DNA of 64,000 nucleotides from Pedosphaera sp. (GCA_028293325.1 JAQGPA010000006.1:1-64000), one strand, 5' to 3'. Counted from the first letter of the stretch, positions 46,811-55,300 are shown. Notes: generated from the sequence alone by a model not told the origin. A program made the numbers and translations.

Positions 46811-48018
46811 ACGGGTTGCTTAGAATCTCCCGCTTTCTGGCATTGAGGCGCAATACCGCGCTGCTGTTAGTCATGCTGCTGCTGGCGGGGACAGGGGACC
46901 GGCTTTGGCTGGGGTTCGCACCGAAGTATCTGCAAACGTTGGGAGCAACCACATTGATCATCGGGTTGTTTGATGCGCTGCAAACTTTTCTGGGAGCGAT
47001 CTACGCCTATCCAGGTGGATGGTTGACCGACCATTGGGGGCAACGGCGCTCGTTGGTGTTGTTCAATGCGCTGTCACTGGCGGGTTATGGATTAGTTTTG
47101 GTGTGGCATCATTGGCTGGCATTGTTGGTGGGGTCCTTTCTCTTTCTCGCGTGGAGTGCGCTTTCGCTGCCGGCGACGTTCAGCGTGGTGGCGACTTCGC
47201 TTTCCTCGGAACAGCATACGATGGGCATTGGGGTACAGTCGATGGTGCGCCGTGTGCCGATGATGCTGGGGCCACTCGCGGGAGGCTGGCTGATTTATCA
47301 TTATGGTTGGGAGCAGGGAGTGAAGTTCGCCTTGTGCGGGTGCATCACTTTGAGTCTCGCGACGGCGTTATTTCAATGGTTCATGGTTGAGCCGAAGGCG
47401 AGTATGGCGGCGTCCAGCCGGGGTGGGACGGTTGGTTTTTTGGGAGTGGTGAGATCGTTTACGCCGGGGTTGCGGGAGTTACTCGTGAGCGATATTTTGA
47501 TTCGTTTCTGCGAGCGGATACCATTTGCGTTCGTAATTTTGTGGGCAATGAATCATGCGGGCGTGAACGCCCAACAATGGGGATGGCTGGTGTGCATCGA
47601 GATGCTGACCGCGATGCTCTGTTACATCCCGGTTGCGCATCTGGCGGATAAATATGGCCGACGCCCGTTTGTGCTGGTGACGTTTCTCTTTTTCACGCTG
47701 TTCCCGCTGATGTTGATGGGGGCGGACACGTTTGGCTGGCTGGCAGCGGCATTTGCGGTGCGCGGGTTGAAGGAATTTGGCGAACCGGCGCGCAAGGCGT
47801 TGATTATCGGCGAAGCAGCTCCGGAGATGCGGGCGCGAACTTACGGGGCTTATTATCTGATTCGGGATTGCGTGGTGACCAGCGGTTCGTTTTTGGGTGT
47901 CTGGTTGTGGAACATGGGGCCACGGGCGAATTTTGCGGGAGCGGCGGTTTGCGGAGCGCTGGGGACATTGTGGTTCTGGTGGTTTATTTACCGGCGCCCG
48001 CAGTCGAAGAAAGTTTGA
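46807..48018 (+). CDS. Major facilitator superfamily transporter
   Basis: The 403-residue protein has about 12 hydrophobic segments, the loop motif GGWLTDHWGQRRSLV between helices 2 and 3, and its counterpart HLADKYGRRPFVL in the second half. The GTG start at 46807 overlaps the chrA stop (GTGA), which places it firmly in the chr operon. Substrate unknown; the context suggests export of an oxyanion, a metal complex or a related toxic compound. Confidence 0.85.
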   Translation: MNGLLRISRFLALRRNTALLLVMLLLAGTGDRLWLGFAPKYLQTLGATTLIIGLFDALQTFLGAIYAYPGGWLTDHWGQRRSLVLFNALSLAGYGLVLVWHHWLALLVGSFLFLAWSALSLPATFSVVATSLSSEQHTMGIGVQSMVRRVPMMLGPLAGGWLIYHYGWEQGVKFALCGCITLSLATALFQWFMVEPKASMAASSRGGTVGFLGVVRSFTPGLRELLVSDILIRFCERIPFAFVILWAMNHAGVNAQQWGWLVCIEMLTAMLCYIPVAHLADKYGRRPFVLVTFLFFTLFPLMLMGADTFGWLAAAFAVRGLKEFGEPARKALIIGEAAPEMRARTYGAYYLIRDCVVTSGSFLGVWLWNMGPRANFAGAAVCGALGTLWFWWFIYRRPQSKKV

Positions 48019-48054
48019 CAATCATCCACCCAACGCCGGATTATCAGGCAAGGT

Positions 48055-48636
48055 ATGACCACGGCCAACAAAGTCACAATTCTGCGGATTCTGTTGATCC
48101 CGTTTTTTATTGTTCAAATCCTGTACTACTTTAGAACCGGGAATGAGACGCATCGCTTCCTTGGGCTGATTTCCTTTGCGGTCGCGGCCATTCTCGATGG
48201 CGTGGATGGATATATCGCACGGCGTTACAATCAAAAGAGCGAGCTGGGGGCGGTGCTGGATCCATTGGGGGACAAACTTCTGCTGGTATCAGGCATCGTG
48301 CTGCTGAGTTTCAGCAATCAGTCCTATCTGAAGGTCATTCCGTTATGGTTCACCGTCACCGTTATCAGCCGCGACATGGTGCTCACCATCGGCATGGTGC
48401 TCATCCACATGATTTGTGGAAAAGTGATGATCCGGCCACGAATTCTGGGAAAGATAGCCACGGTGCTGCAAATGATCGTGGTGCTTTGGACGTTGCTGAA
48501 ATGGGAACCGGTTTGGCTCGACTATTTGGTATGGGGAGCGGTCGTTTGCACCGGAATATCGGGCTTGAGGTATGTCTGGGACGGGATGCGGCAGTTGAGC
48601 GCGAGTCCGAAGAGTTTGCCGACGCCGGAGCAGTGA
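48055..48636 (+). CDS. pgsA: CDP-diacylglycerol-glycerol-3-phosphate 3-phosphatidyltransferase
   Basis: Makes phosphatidylglycerophosphate in the inner membrane. The 193-residue product carries the CDP-alcohol phosphotransferase motif DG-x2-(D)G-x2-AR-x8-G-x3-D-x3-D as DGVDGYIARRY...GAVLDPLGD, and four to six membrane helices. A TxANKVTxLRILLIP start is typical of PgsA. It follows the MFS gene by 36 bp and precedes a peroxiredoxin gene. Confidence 0.9.
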   Translation: MTTANKVTILRILLIPFFIVQILYYFRTGNETHRFLGLISFAVAAILDGVDGYIARRYNQKSELGAVLDPLGDKLLLVSGIVLLSFSNQSYLKVIPLWFTVTVISRDMVLTIGMVLIHMICGKVMIRPRILGKIATVLQMIVVLWTLLKWEPVWLDYLVWGAVVCTGISGLRYVWDGMRQLSASPKSLPTPEQ

Positions 48637-48690
48637 GGCGGGAAAAGAATTTGAAAAACGAAGGTGGCTGGGACACAATTCAGCCAAAAT

Positions 48691-49164
48691 ATGGCCAAAG
48701 AACCTGTGTTGAAACTGAAGGTAGGGGACAAGGCGCCGGCGTTTACGGTGGCGACGAATGGGGGCGGGAAGATTTCGCTTGCGGATTACAAGGGGCAGAA
48801 TGTGATTCTGTATTTTTATCCCAAGGACGACACGCCGGGATGCACGAAGGAGGCGTGCGCGTTTCGTGATTACTTTGCCGACTTCAAGAAGAAGGGTGCG
48901 GTGGTTTTTGGCGTGAGCACCGATCCAGTCAAGTCGCACGACAAGTTCGTGGAGAAGTTCAAGCTGCCGTTCACGCTGCTGGCGGATGAGGACAAGAAAA
49001 TCGTGGCGGATTACGGCGTCTGGGGCGAAAAGAGTTTTATGGGGCGGAAGTACATGGGAACGCACCGGGTGACGTTTTTAATCGGGCCGGACGGGAAAAT
49101 CAAAAAAATCTGGCCGACGGTAAAGCCGGAGGAGCACGCGGCGGAAGTGCTGGCGGCGATTTGA
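48691..49164 (+). CDS. bcp: Thiol peroxidase of the Bcp (PrxQ) type
   Basis: Reduces peroxides with a thioredoxin-type donor. The peroxidatic cysteine lies in PKDDTPGCTKEAC, with the possible resolving cysteine five residues later (as in E. coli Bcp), then GVSTDPVKSHDKF and YGVWGEKSFMGRKYMGTHRVTFLI. From ATG 48691 it has 157 residues, the family length; a GTG at 48664 would add nine residues of no family match. Confidence 0.94.
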   Translation: MAKEPVLKLKVGDKAPAFTVATNGGGKISLADYKGQNVILYFYPKDDTPGCTKEACAFRDYFADFKKKGAVVFGVSTDPVKSHDKFVEKFKLPFTLLADEDKKIVADYGVWGEKSFMGRKYMGTHRVTFLIGPDGKIKKIWPTVKPEEHAAEVLAAI

Positions 49165-49199
49165 GCGGGAATTGCGGTTCGGGGGCGTGGAATTGGCCT

Positions 49200-49236
49200 A
49201 ATTAAGCTTGCAATGACCGTGGTCGAGTGCTTAATT
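49200..49236. promoter_or_regulatory. Nested inverted repeat across the start of the 49.2 kb gene
   Basis: AATTAAGC (49200-49207) and GCTTAATT (49229-49236) are perfect complements; inside them GACC-GT-GGTC forms a smaller stem. The structure spans the ATG at 49213. It could be an operator, an mRNA hairpin hiding the start, or a sign that translation begins later, for example at GTG 49255. Confidence 0.45.
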
Positions 49237-49575
49237 GCGAGTAAGTTCAGTGAAGTGAGAAAATTTTTTAATCAAAGCAAGTTCGGCAAAGCGGCTTCGG
49301 CGGCTTTGCTGGCGTGTCTGGTTTTGTTTATCTCGACGCTGGCGGCGAGTTCGTCGCTGCACAAGTTTATCCATGCGGATGCGGGGGATTCCGACCATCA
49401 TTGCGTCATCACGCTGTTTCAACAAGGACAGGTCAACTCGGTGGTCGGCATGCCGATTTTGGCGGGGATCATCACGCTTTTTGGCGGGATCGCTTTGTTG
49501 GCAGAAACTTTCCTGCTGACCTCAACTGATTACCGGTTTTCTCCGAGCCGGGCGCCTCCGTTTCGTCGCTGCTAA
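49213..49575 (+). CDS. Small exported or membrane protein with HKFIHADAG motif (paralogue A)
   Basis: The 120-residue product has a hydrophobic helix (about 27-46), then SSLHKFIHADAGDSDHHCVITLF, a second helix (about 80-100) and the C-terminus SRAPPFRRC. The paralogue at 54807-55136 shares the order helix, LHxxxHxDAG...HxCVxxLFxxGxxNS, helix, SRAPP. The clustered His, Asp and Cys residues suggest metal binding, by inference. I do not recognise a named family. The start could be ATG 49213 or GTG 49255. It precedes the ABC-transporter block. Confidence 0.7.
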   Translation: MTVVECLIASKFSEVRKFFNQSKFGKAASAALLACLVLFISTLAASSSLHKFIHADAGDSDHHCVITLFQQGQVNSVVGMPILAGIITLFGGIALLAETFLLTSTDYRFSPSRAPPFRRC

Positions 49576-49787
49576 TTCTTCATTGGTCCTCGCGGCAGAG
49601 TAAAGTCTGTACGCATTGGTCGCCCAGACAATCCTGCCCGAACGGAATCCAAAACTTCCACGAGGGCCCTGTCGGTCTCATTACCGCTTAGCGGTGAACC
49701 CGAAAAGGCAATTCCATTTTGATATAAGCGAAATTCCGTCCAGCAACATGAAAAATCGGACTTTGAAGCCGGCCGCGCACAATCGTT
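49576..49787 (+). promoter_or_regulatory. Leader region before the transporter block
   Basis: 212 bp with no gene. Its first 30 bp, running on from the SRAPP codons and the stop, resemble the sequence just after the paralogue at 54807-55136 (both contain a CTTCATT- or CTTTCATT-type stretch), so the duplication extended beyond the coding region. A CCTGCCCG stretch also occurs in both leaders. No promoter could be assigned with confidence. Confidence 0.4.
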
Positions 49788-50564
49788 ATGAATAACATTG
49801 CTGCTGTTGCCGCTGTCGTGATCAAGGAAATGTATCGGCGCAAGGATTTTTATGTCCTGCTGATCCTGACGGTGCTGATTACGTTGATGCTGGGATCGGT
49901 GAGTTTTTATCACGATGATAAAATCGTTCGCTATCTCAAGGAGGCGTGTTTGCTGCTGATCTGGATTTTTTCGCTGGTCATCGCCATCAGTGTGACGGCG
50001 CGGCAGATTCCGTTTGAAAAGGAGAACCGGACCATTTTCCCGCTGCTGGCGAAGCCGATTTCCCGCACCGAACTGTTGCTGGGGAAGTTTGTGGGATGCT
50101 GGCTGGCATGTGGCATCGCACTGGTGTGTTTTTATCTTTTCTTTGGGGTCATCACGCAGAGCCGGGAGCATGACTGGCAGCTCGTCAATTATTTTCAGGC
50201 GATCACGCTGCATTGGTTCATGCTGGGGGTAGTGGTGGCGCTAGCGTTGTTGGGGTCATTGATTTTTGCCGCGCCTTCTTCAAACACCACGATCTGTTTT
50301 GTGCTGGCGGCGGGGGCGTTGTTGATGGGGCGGCACCTAAACAAGGTGGCTTTGCAGATGTCGGAGCCGGGGCAGTCCATTGTTTATTCGATCTATTACG
50401 TGATGCCGCATCTGGAGATCTTCGATGTGCGGGATCTGATCATCCATAACTGGCCGGCCATTGCGTGGGGGCCTTACAGCATCGCCCTGGCGTATGCGCT
50501 GGTTTACAGCGGGTTATTTCTTGGCGCGGCGAGCTTGCTGTTTCGGCGGAAGGCGTTGAACTGA
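49788..50564 (+). CDS. ABC-2-type transporter permease
   Basis: The 258-residue inner-membrane protein has about six helices. It shows the VVIKEMYRRKDFYVLL start and the PFEKENRTIFPLLAKPISRTELLLGKFVGCW signature of ABC-2 permeases that work with a separate ATPase. No dedicated ATPase gene is adjacent, but a LolD-like ATPase is encoded two genes downstream. It is followed after 7 bp by a TPR-protein gene. Confidence 0.85.
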   Translation: MNNIAAVAAVVIKEMYRRKDFYVLLILTVLITLMLGSVSFYHDDKIVRYLKEACLLLIWIFSLVIAISVTARQIPFEKENRTIFPLLAKPISRTELLLGKFVGCWLACGIALVCFYLFFGVITQSREHDWQLVNYFQAITLHWFMLGVVVALALLGSLIFAAPSSNTTICFVLAAGALLMGRHLNKVALQMSEPGQSIVYSIYYVMPHLEIFDVRDLIIHNWPAIAWGPYSIALAYALVYSGLFLGAASLLFRRKALN

Positions 50565-50571
50565 ATTCATT

Positions 50572-51495
50572 ATGCGCGCAATACGACTTAACGCCTTGAT
50601 TATGTTGCTGCTGCTGACAGTGTGTTTCAGCCTGGCCACGATGATGGAAGTCCGGCGGCAGAACCGGAATGACAACAACCGCCAACCCGCCGCCGAGATG
50701 GATTCGCTGGTGGGGGACAGTCGGCGGATTTTTGCGAACACATTTTTTGTGAAGGCGGACGCTTATTTCCATAGCGGGTTTTATCCCACGATTTTTGACA
50801 ACCAGGAATCGTTCAAGACAGCGCACATGGCGGCCGATGCGGGGGCGGCGGCGAGCAAGAACCAAGGGGATGAGACCGCGTTCATGGGCAAGCCGCATGA
50901 CTTCATCGAGGCATTCAGCCGCGATTTCATGCCGTCGCATCACACGCACCTGGATGAAGGCGGAGCAAAAGGGCCGGGCGGGGATTTGGGGGAGGCGAGT
51001 GGGGGCAAGGTGCGGGAGATATTGCCGTGGCTGCAGCTTTCGATGGAATTGGACCCGCACCGGATCGAGACCTATACGGTCACGGCATATTGGCTGCGCA
51101 ATCGCATGGGGAAAGACGCGGAGGCGGAGGAATGTTTGCGCGCGGGGTTGGCGGCGAATCCGGGCAGCTACGCGATTCTCTATGAGTTGGGGAGAATTTA
51201 TGATGAGAACCGGAAGGACAAATTTCGCGCGCGCAACCTGTGGGAGGCGGCATTGAGGAATTGCGAGGCGCAAAAGGCCATTGAAGATGAGCAGGGGAAA
51301 TTCATCGGCGAACAAATCTCAACCCACCTGGCCAAACTGGAGGAAGACGAAGGCAATTATGCGAAGGCCATGAGTTACCTGGAAATCGCGAAGGGATGTG
51401 CGGTCGCGCCCGAAGTGATCCAGGCCAGAATTGACGAACTGCGCCAAAAGGCGACAGGAGCGAAGGACGCCGGGGCGGCGACCAAACAACCTTGA
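50572..51495 (+). CDS. Membrane-anchored TPR-type protein
   Basis: The 307-residue product has an N-terminal signal-anchor (about 5-23, ALIMLLLLTVCFSLA), then a His-bearing segment (FMPSHHTHLDEGG, near residue 125) and TPR-like helices from about 150 (EECLRAGLAANPGSYAILYELGRIY and AMSYLEIAKGCAV). Probably periplasmic. It lies inside the transporter operon, ending 2 bp before the ATPase start codon. No named family recognised. Confidence 0.75.
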   Translation: MRAIRLNALIMLLLLTVCFSLATMMEVRRQNRNDNNRQPAAEMDSLVGDSRRIFANTFFVKADAYFHSGFYPTIFDNQESFKTAHMAADAGAAASKNQGDETAFMGKPHDFIEAFSRDFMPSHHTHLDEGGAKGPGGDLGEASGGKVREILPWLQLSMELDPHRIETYTVTAYWLRNRMGKDAEAEECLRAGLAANPGSYAILYELGRIYDENRKDKFRARNLWEAALRNCEAQKAIEDEQGKFIGEQISTHLAKLEEDEGNYAKAMSYLEIAKGCAVAPEVIQARIDELRQKATGAKDAGAATKQP

Positions 51496-51497
51496 TT

Positions 51498-52184
51498 ATG
51501 ACATTGCTGCAAATTCAAAACCTGAAGAAGTCCTACGTGGGACCGGAAGGGGACCGGCACACGGTGGTGGATGTGAAACATTTTACGCTGGCCGAGCAGG
51601 AGCAGATCGCTTTGAGCGGCGAGAGCGGTTCCGGCAAGACGACGTTCCTTAATTTGATTGCGGGAATACTCAAGCCCGATTCCGGCAGCATCCATCTGGC
51701 GGGTGAGAGCATGTCCGATTTGAAGGAACCGGCGCGGGACCGTCTGCGAGCGCGGACGATTGGCTACATCTTTCAGACCTTTAATTTGCTGCAAGGGTAT
51801 ACCTGTTTGGAAAATGTTTTGCTTGGAATGTCGTTTGGAGCGGGCGTTGATGCGGCGTTCGCGGAGAAATTGCTCAAGCGAGTCGGGCTGGGCAGCCGTT
51901 TGAAACATTATCCCCGGCAACTCTCCACGGGCCAGCAGCAGCGGGTGGCGGTGGCGCGCGCGCTGGCGAATCGCCCGAAGCTGGTACTGGCGGATGAGCC
52001 GACGGGCAATCTCGATCACCAAAATGCGCGACAGTCGCTGACGCTGATTCTGGAGGCGTGCAAGGAAAATGGCGCGGCGTTGCTGCTGGTCAGTCATGAC
52101 CGCGAGGTGTTGTCGCGGTTTCAAAAGGTGGAGGACTTGCGGAAGTTAAACCATGCAAGTTCGCATATGGAGGCACGGAAATGA
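51498..52184 (+). CDS. LolD/MacB-type ABC transporter ATPase
   Basis: The 228-residue nucleotide-binding protein has Walker [13 protein letters not shown], a Q loop in [10 protein letters not shown], the signature [15 protein letters not shown], Walker [13 protein letters not shown] and the H loop LLLVSHD. This is the LolD/MacB/FtsE class that pairs with FtsX-like permeases, and such a permease follows with a 4-bp overlap. The start is ATG 51498; the TTG at 51492 overlaps the preceding gene. Confidence 0.92.
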   Translation: MTLLQIQNLKKSYVGPEGDRHTVVDVKHFTLAEQEQIALSGESGSGKTTFLNLIAGILKPDSGSIHLAGESMSDLKEPARDRLRARTIGYIFQTFNLLQGYTCLENVLLGMSFGAGVDAAFAEKLLKRVGLGSRLKHYPRQLSTGQQQRVAVARALANRPKLVLADEPTGNLDHQNARQSLTLILEACKENGAALLLVSHDREVLSRFQKVEDLRKLNHASSHMEARK

Positions 52185-53392
52185 ATTTACCACGGATCGT
52201 CTATAAAAGTTTGCGGCAACATATCCTGTCCACGACGGTAACGGCGATTTCGGTGGCGCTGGGCGGAGGATTGTTGATGTCGGTTTGGGCCGTCAAGGAG
52301 CAGTCGCTGGCGGCGTTTACGGGGGTGAACGCGGGATTTGACGCGGTGCTGGGCGCGCGCGGCTCGAAGCTGCAACTGGTGTTGAATGCGATTTTTCACC
52401 TTGAGGCGTCGCCGGGAAATGTGGCGTGGGCGGACTATCAGGACATTCAAAAAAGTCCGACGGTTGATTTGGCGATTCCGCTGGCGGTGGGAGATAATTT
52501 CCACGGCTATAGGCTCGTGGGCACGACGCCGGAGCTGTTCAGCCGGGTGGAGTACGCGCCGGCGAAACATTATGAAGTGGAGTCGGGCGGAAGACTCTTT
52601 GACCCGACGCTACGCGAAACGGTGGTCGGAAGTTTTGCGGCGCGCAAGCTGGGACTCAAGCCGGGCGATACTTTTCATCCATTTCACGGGCTCACGTTCG
52701 ATGAAAAAAATCAACATGCGGAGACTTATGTCGTAGTGGGGATACTGAAGCCGTCGAATACGCCGGCGGACCGCGTCCTCTGGATTCCCCTGGCGGGGAT
52801 CCAGAGGATGAGCGGGCATGATCCAAAGGCGGCGACGGATGTAAGCGCAGTGCTGGTGAAATTCAAGGCCAGCAGCGCCACGGCGGGGTTTCAGATGGAT
52901 TTGATGTATAACAAGCAAGGGAACCGGTTGACGTTCGCATGGCCAATTGGCGGGGTGATGGCAGAGTTGTTCAACAAGATCGGGTGGTTCGACCGGGTGC
53001 TGGCACTTATTTCGTATCTGGTGGCGCTGGTCGCAACGGCATCCATTTTGGCGAGCATTTATAATTCAATGAACGAACGGCGGCGGGAGATTGCGATATT
53101 GCGCGCGCTGGGGGCGCGGCGGATGACAATCGTCAGCGCGATTTTGCTGGAAGCGGCGGCGATATCCGCGTTGGGCATGGTGATTGCGTTTGGGTTTTAT
53201 GCAACGATCATGACGGTGATCGCGGGGATCATCCGCGAGCAAACGGGCGTGGTGCTGGAGCCGTGGCAATTCAACATGGTGATGCTTTGGGCGCCGGCAG
53301 CGCTGATCAGCCTGGGGGCGCTGGCTGGCATTATTCCTGCGTTTAAGGCGTATCGGACAGATGTGGCCGAGTACCTGACCCCCACTTCGTGA
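52181..53392 (+). CDS. FtsX/MacB-like ABC transporter permease
   Basis: The 403-residue inner-membrane protein has one N-terminal helix, a large periplasmic domain (about 45-265) and three C-terminal helices, with the FtsX-domain motif YNSMNERRREIAILRALGAR and the closing PAFKAYRTDVAEYL. Together with the LolD-like ATPase it forms a mechanotransmission-type ABC transporter. From memory, the same ATPase-permease-DUF3299 grouping occurs in zinc-responsive operons of gammaproteobacteria. Confidence 0.9.
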   Translation: MNLPRIVYKSLRQHILSTTVTAISVALGGGLLMSVWAVKEQSLAAFTGVNAGFDAVLGARGSKLQLVLNAIFHLEASPGNVAWADYQDIQKSPTVDLAIPLAVGDNFHGYRLVGTTPELFSRVEYAPAKHYEVESGGRLFDPTLRETVVGSFAARKLGLKPGDTFHPFHGLTFDEKNQHAETYVVVGILKPSNTPADRVLWIPLAGIQRMSGHDPKAATDVSAVLVKFKASSATAGFQMDLMYNKQGNRLTFAWPIGGVMAELFNKIGWFDRVLALISYLVALVATASILASIYNSMNERRREIAILRALGARRMTIVSAILLEAAAISALGMVIAFGFYATIMTVIAGIIREQTGVVLEPWQFNMVMLWAPAALISLGALAGIIPAFKAYRTDVAEYLTPTS

Positions 53393-53411
53393 TCACAATT
53401 GAGACAAACTT

Positions 53412-53909
53412 ATGAAAAAATTAATTACACTGTGCGCCGCGCTGGCGGCGATGTTCCTGGCGGGCTGCCAAAAAGAGGAAGGCCCAAAGGTCGCGGGGCC
53501 GGTGACGCATAAACACGAACACAAGCCGCTGCATGGCGGCACGCCGGTCGAACTGGGCCACGAGGAGTATCATGTTGAACTAGTAATCGATCCGGCGGAG
53601 GGAAAATTGCGGGCTTATGTGATGGATGGGGAACTGGAGAATTTTGTGCGCATTGCCGCTGAGTCATTTGAAATCGACGCCCGATTGGCGGAGGGGACGC
53701 AGCCACTCGTGTTTAAAGCGATCGCTAATAATGCGACTGGAGAGAAGGTGGGCGACAGTTCACTGTATGAGGCGCAGGCGGACTGGCTCAAAAAGACAAA
53801 TGTGTTTGATGCCACGCTCAAGGAGATTGTGGTGCGCGGCACGGCGTATCGGGATGTGAATTTCAATTTTCCGAAAGGAAACGATCAGGACGAAACGACC
53901 GCGAAATAG
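53412..53909 (+). CDS. His-rich lipoprotein, probable periplasmic metal-binding protein
   Basis: The 165-residue product has a lipoprotein signal with lipobox LAGC (Cys19). Just after it comes HKHEHKPLHGGTPVELGHEEYHVELVID, a segment like the HGG-type metal-associated region of heavy-metal efflux adaptors. A beta-rich domain of about 100 residues follows. Four to seven histidines within 25 residues support metal binding (inference). It follows the FtsX-like permease by 19 bp and precedes the DUF3299 gene by 17 bp. Confidence 0.78.
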   Translation: MKKLITLCAALAAMFLAGCQKEEGPKVAGPVTHKHEHKPLHGGTPVELGHEEYHVELVIDPAEGKLRAYVMDGELENFVRIAAESFEIDARLAEGTQPLVFKAIANNATGEKVGDSSLYEAQADWLKKTNVFDATLKEIVVRGTAYRDVNFNFPKGNDQDETTAK

Positions 53910-53926
53910 CCGAAAGAGGAGTAAAT

Positions 53927-54742
53927 ATGAGCAAGAATAAAAAACGGCAGGCGAAGGTGGTGGCGCAGAAGCGCAGTTACACGGGGCTGATCATCGGCGC
54001 GATATTGGGAATCGGCGCCATAGCGCTGGCGGTTAAAATAACGCCGGTTTTTTCCGCGCGGCAGTTGGTCGAAGCCGAGGTGAAAAGCGGAGCATCGGGT
54101 GCCGCTCCGCAGAGCCCGCCATTGGCATCAGCGATTCGCGGCGAACCGATCAGTCCGGCAGCGCCCACAGCCCAAACCGACATGGTGGCAACTCCAAGTC
54201 CATTGCCAACAAACGGCATTGCAGTGGCGAAGGAGGTTGCGACACCCGCAGTTGCCACCAACACAGCGAAGGCGGCAGCGCCCGAAGAAGCCAAAAGGGC
54301 GGGCGGCGGCGACGAGTATATGAAGGTTGGTTTTGAAAAACTCTCCGGGTTCCGGTTTGATATGACCGAAGACATGGCGGCTCCAGGCGGCGATACCATC
54401 AGCAAGTCGGCGCAGATTAGCGCGGAGATTCCGGATCATGTTAAGGCCTACAATGGAAAGCTCGTGGCCACGAAAGGGTTCATGCTACCGGTCAAGGTGA
54501 ATAACGGCCTAGTGACGGAGTTCCTGCTGCTAAAAAGCCAGTCAGCCTGCTGTTATGGCGTCACGCCAAGAATAAACGAATGGATTGTTGTTCGAACAAC
54601 AGGCAAGGGGATGAAGTCAATAATGGACGAACCAATCACGGTTTCCGGCAGATTATCAGTCGGCGAATTCCGCGAGGATGGCTATCTGGCCAGCATTTAT
54701 CGAATGGATGCGGAAAAATTGGAAATGCCGCCGAATCCCTGA
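53927..54742 (+). CDS. DUF3299 protein with membrane anchor
   Basis: The 271-residue product has an N-terminal membrane segment (about 18-38), an Ala/Pro/Thr-rich linker to about residue 120, and a DUF3299 domain of about 130 residues: IPDHVKAYNGKLVATKGFMLPV, EFLLLKSQSACCYGVTPRINEW and a GRLSVGE end. The CC pair and the following residues are the family hallmark. In Pseudomonas and Vibrio zinc-regulated clusters a DUF3299 protein is encoded beside a LolD/FtsX-type transporter (recalled, not checked), which matches the neighbours here. Confidence 0.85.
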   Translation: MSKNKKRQAKVVAQKRSYTGLIIGAILGIGAIALAVKITPVFSARQLVEAEVKSGASGAAPQSPPLASAIRGEPISPAAPTAQTDMVATPSPLPTNGIAVAKEVATPAVATNTAKAAAPEEAKRAGGGDEYMKVGFEKLSGFRFDMTEDMAAPGGDTISKSAQISAEIPDHVKAYNGKLVATKGFMLPVKVNNGLVTEFLLLKSQSACCYGVTPRINEWIVVRTTGKGMKSIMDEPITVSGRLSVGEFREDGYLASIYRMDAEKLEMPPNP

Positions 54743-54806
54743 TTCATGCCGGGCGTAACATCTCAATTATGTCTTGCATAATGATGCTCAACGAGTTTTA
54801 TAGCCT

Positions 54807-55136
54807 GTGTTGAACCAAACGCGCGCATTTTCACGCGGCCGTTTCCAACGCAAGCCGCTGTTGAGCAGCCTGTTTTTAGGCTTGTTTTTCTTGGTGCTGG
54901 TACTTTCCGGCAGCGAATCGCTGCACAGGATATTTCACAAGGACGCCGGCCATCCCAACCACAGTTGCGTCGTTTCATTATTCGTCAAAGGGTTGATTAA
55001 TTCCGCCGAGCCCTGCCTGTTTTTTGCGGTGGCTCTCCGGTTCATCACTCGCAGTGTTCCGGTGCTGGAAAGCTTCATTGCATCCGCGGCAGATTATCGC
55101 ATTTCTTCAAGTCGGGCGCCTCCTTTGTTCTCCTAG
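54807..55136 (+). CDS. Small exported or membrane protein with HRIFHKDAG motif (paralogue B)
   Basis: The 109-residue product starts at GTG 54807 and has a hydrophobic helix (about 18-36), SLHRIFHKDAGHPNHSCVVSLF, a second weaker hydrophobic stretch, and the SRAPP ending shared with the protein at 49213-49575. It directly precedes the TonB-receptor gene. Conserved His and Cys positions in both copies point to a ligand or metal role. Just upstream, ATTATG-TCTTG-CATAAT (54768-54784) is a small inverted repeat that might be an operator. Confidence 0.68.
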   Translation: MLNQTRAFSRGRFQRKPLLSSLFLGLFFLVLVLSGSESLHRIFHKDAGHPNHSCVVSLFVKGLINSAEPCLFFAVALRFITRSVPVLESFIASAADYRISSSRAPPLFS

Positions 55137-55145
55137 TCTTTCATT

Positions 55146-55290
55146 CAGGTTAATTCCTTGATTCCTCAGGTCCGTCGCAAGCAGCACCGTTTTCAAACGG
55201 CGATGCCCTTTTAAAACTCAGAGTGAATGGGAATCTCCTGCCCGCATTCCAGGCGTCACTGCCTGCCAATCAGGAGACAACTTTACGAAA
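55146..55290 (+). promoter_or_regulatory. Structured leader of the TonB-receptor gene, cobalamin-riboswitch-like pieces
   Basis: The leader carries, in order, CAGGTT (55146), a hairpin CCGTT-TTCA-AACGG (55187-55200), GGGAATC (55229), CCTGCCCGCA, TCACTG (55257) and CAGGAGAC-AACTT (55271-55283). CTCCTG (55235-55240) pairs with CAGGAG (55271-55276) around a CAGGC/GCCTG hairpin, and CAGGTT can pair with AACTT at the end. The order and several words recall cobalamin riboswitches, which often precede TonB receptors, but the GGTG-AATCC core is not clear. An alternative is a simple attenuating leader. Confidence 0.3.
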
Positions 55291-55300
55291 CTAGAAGAAC

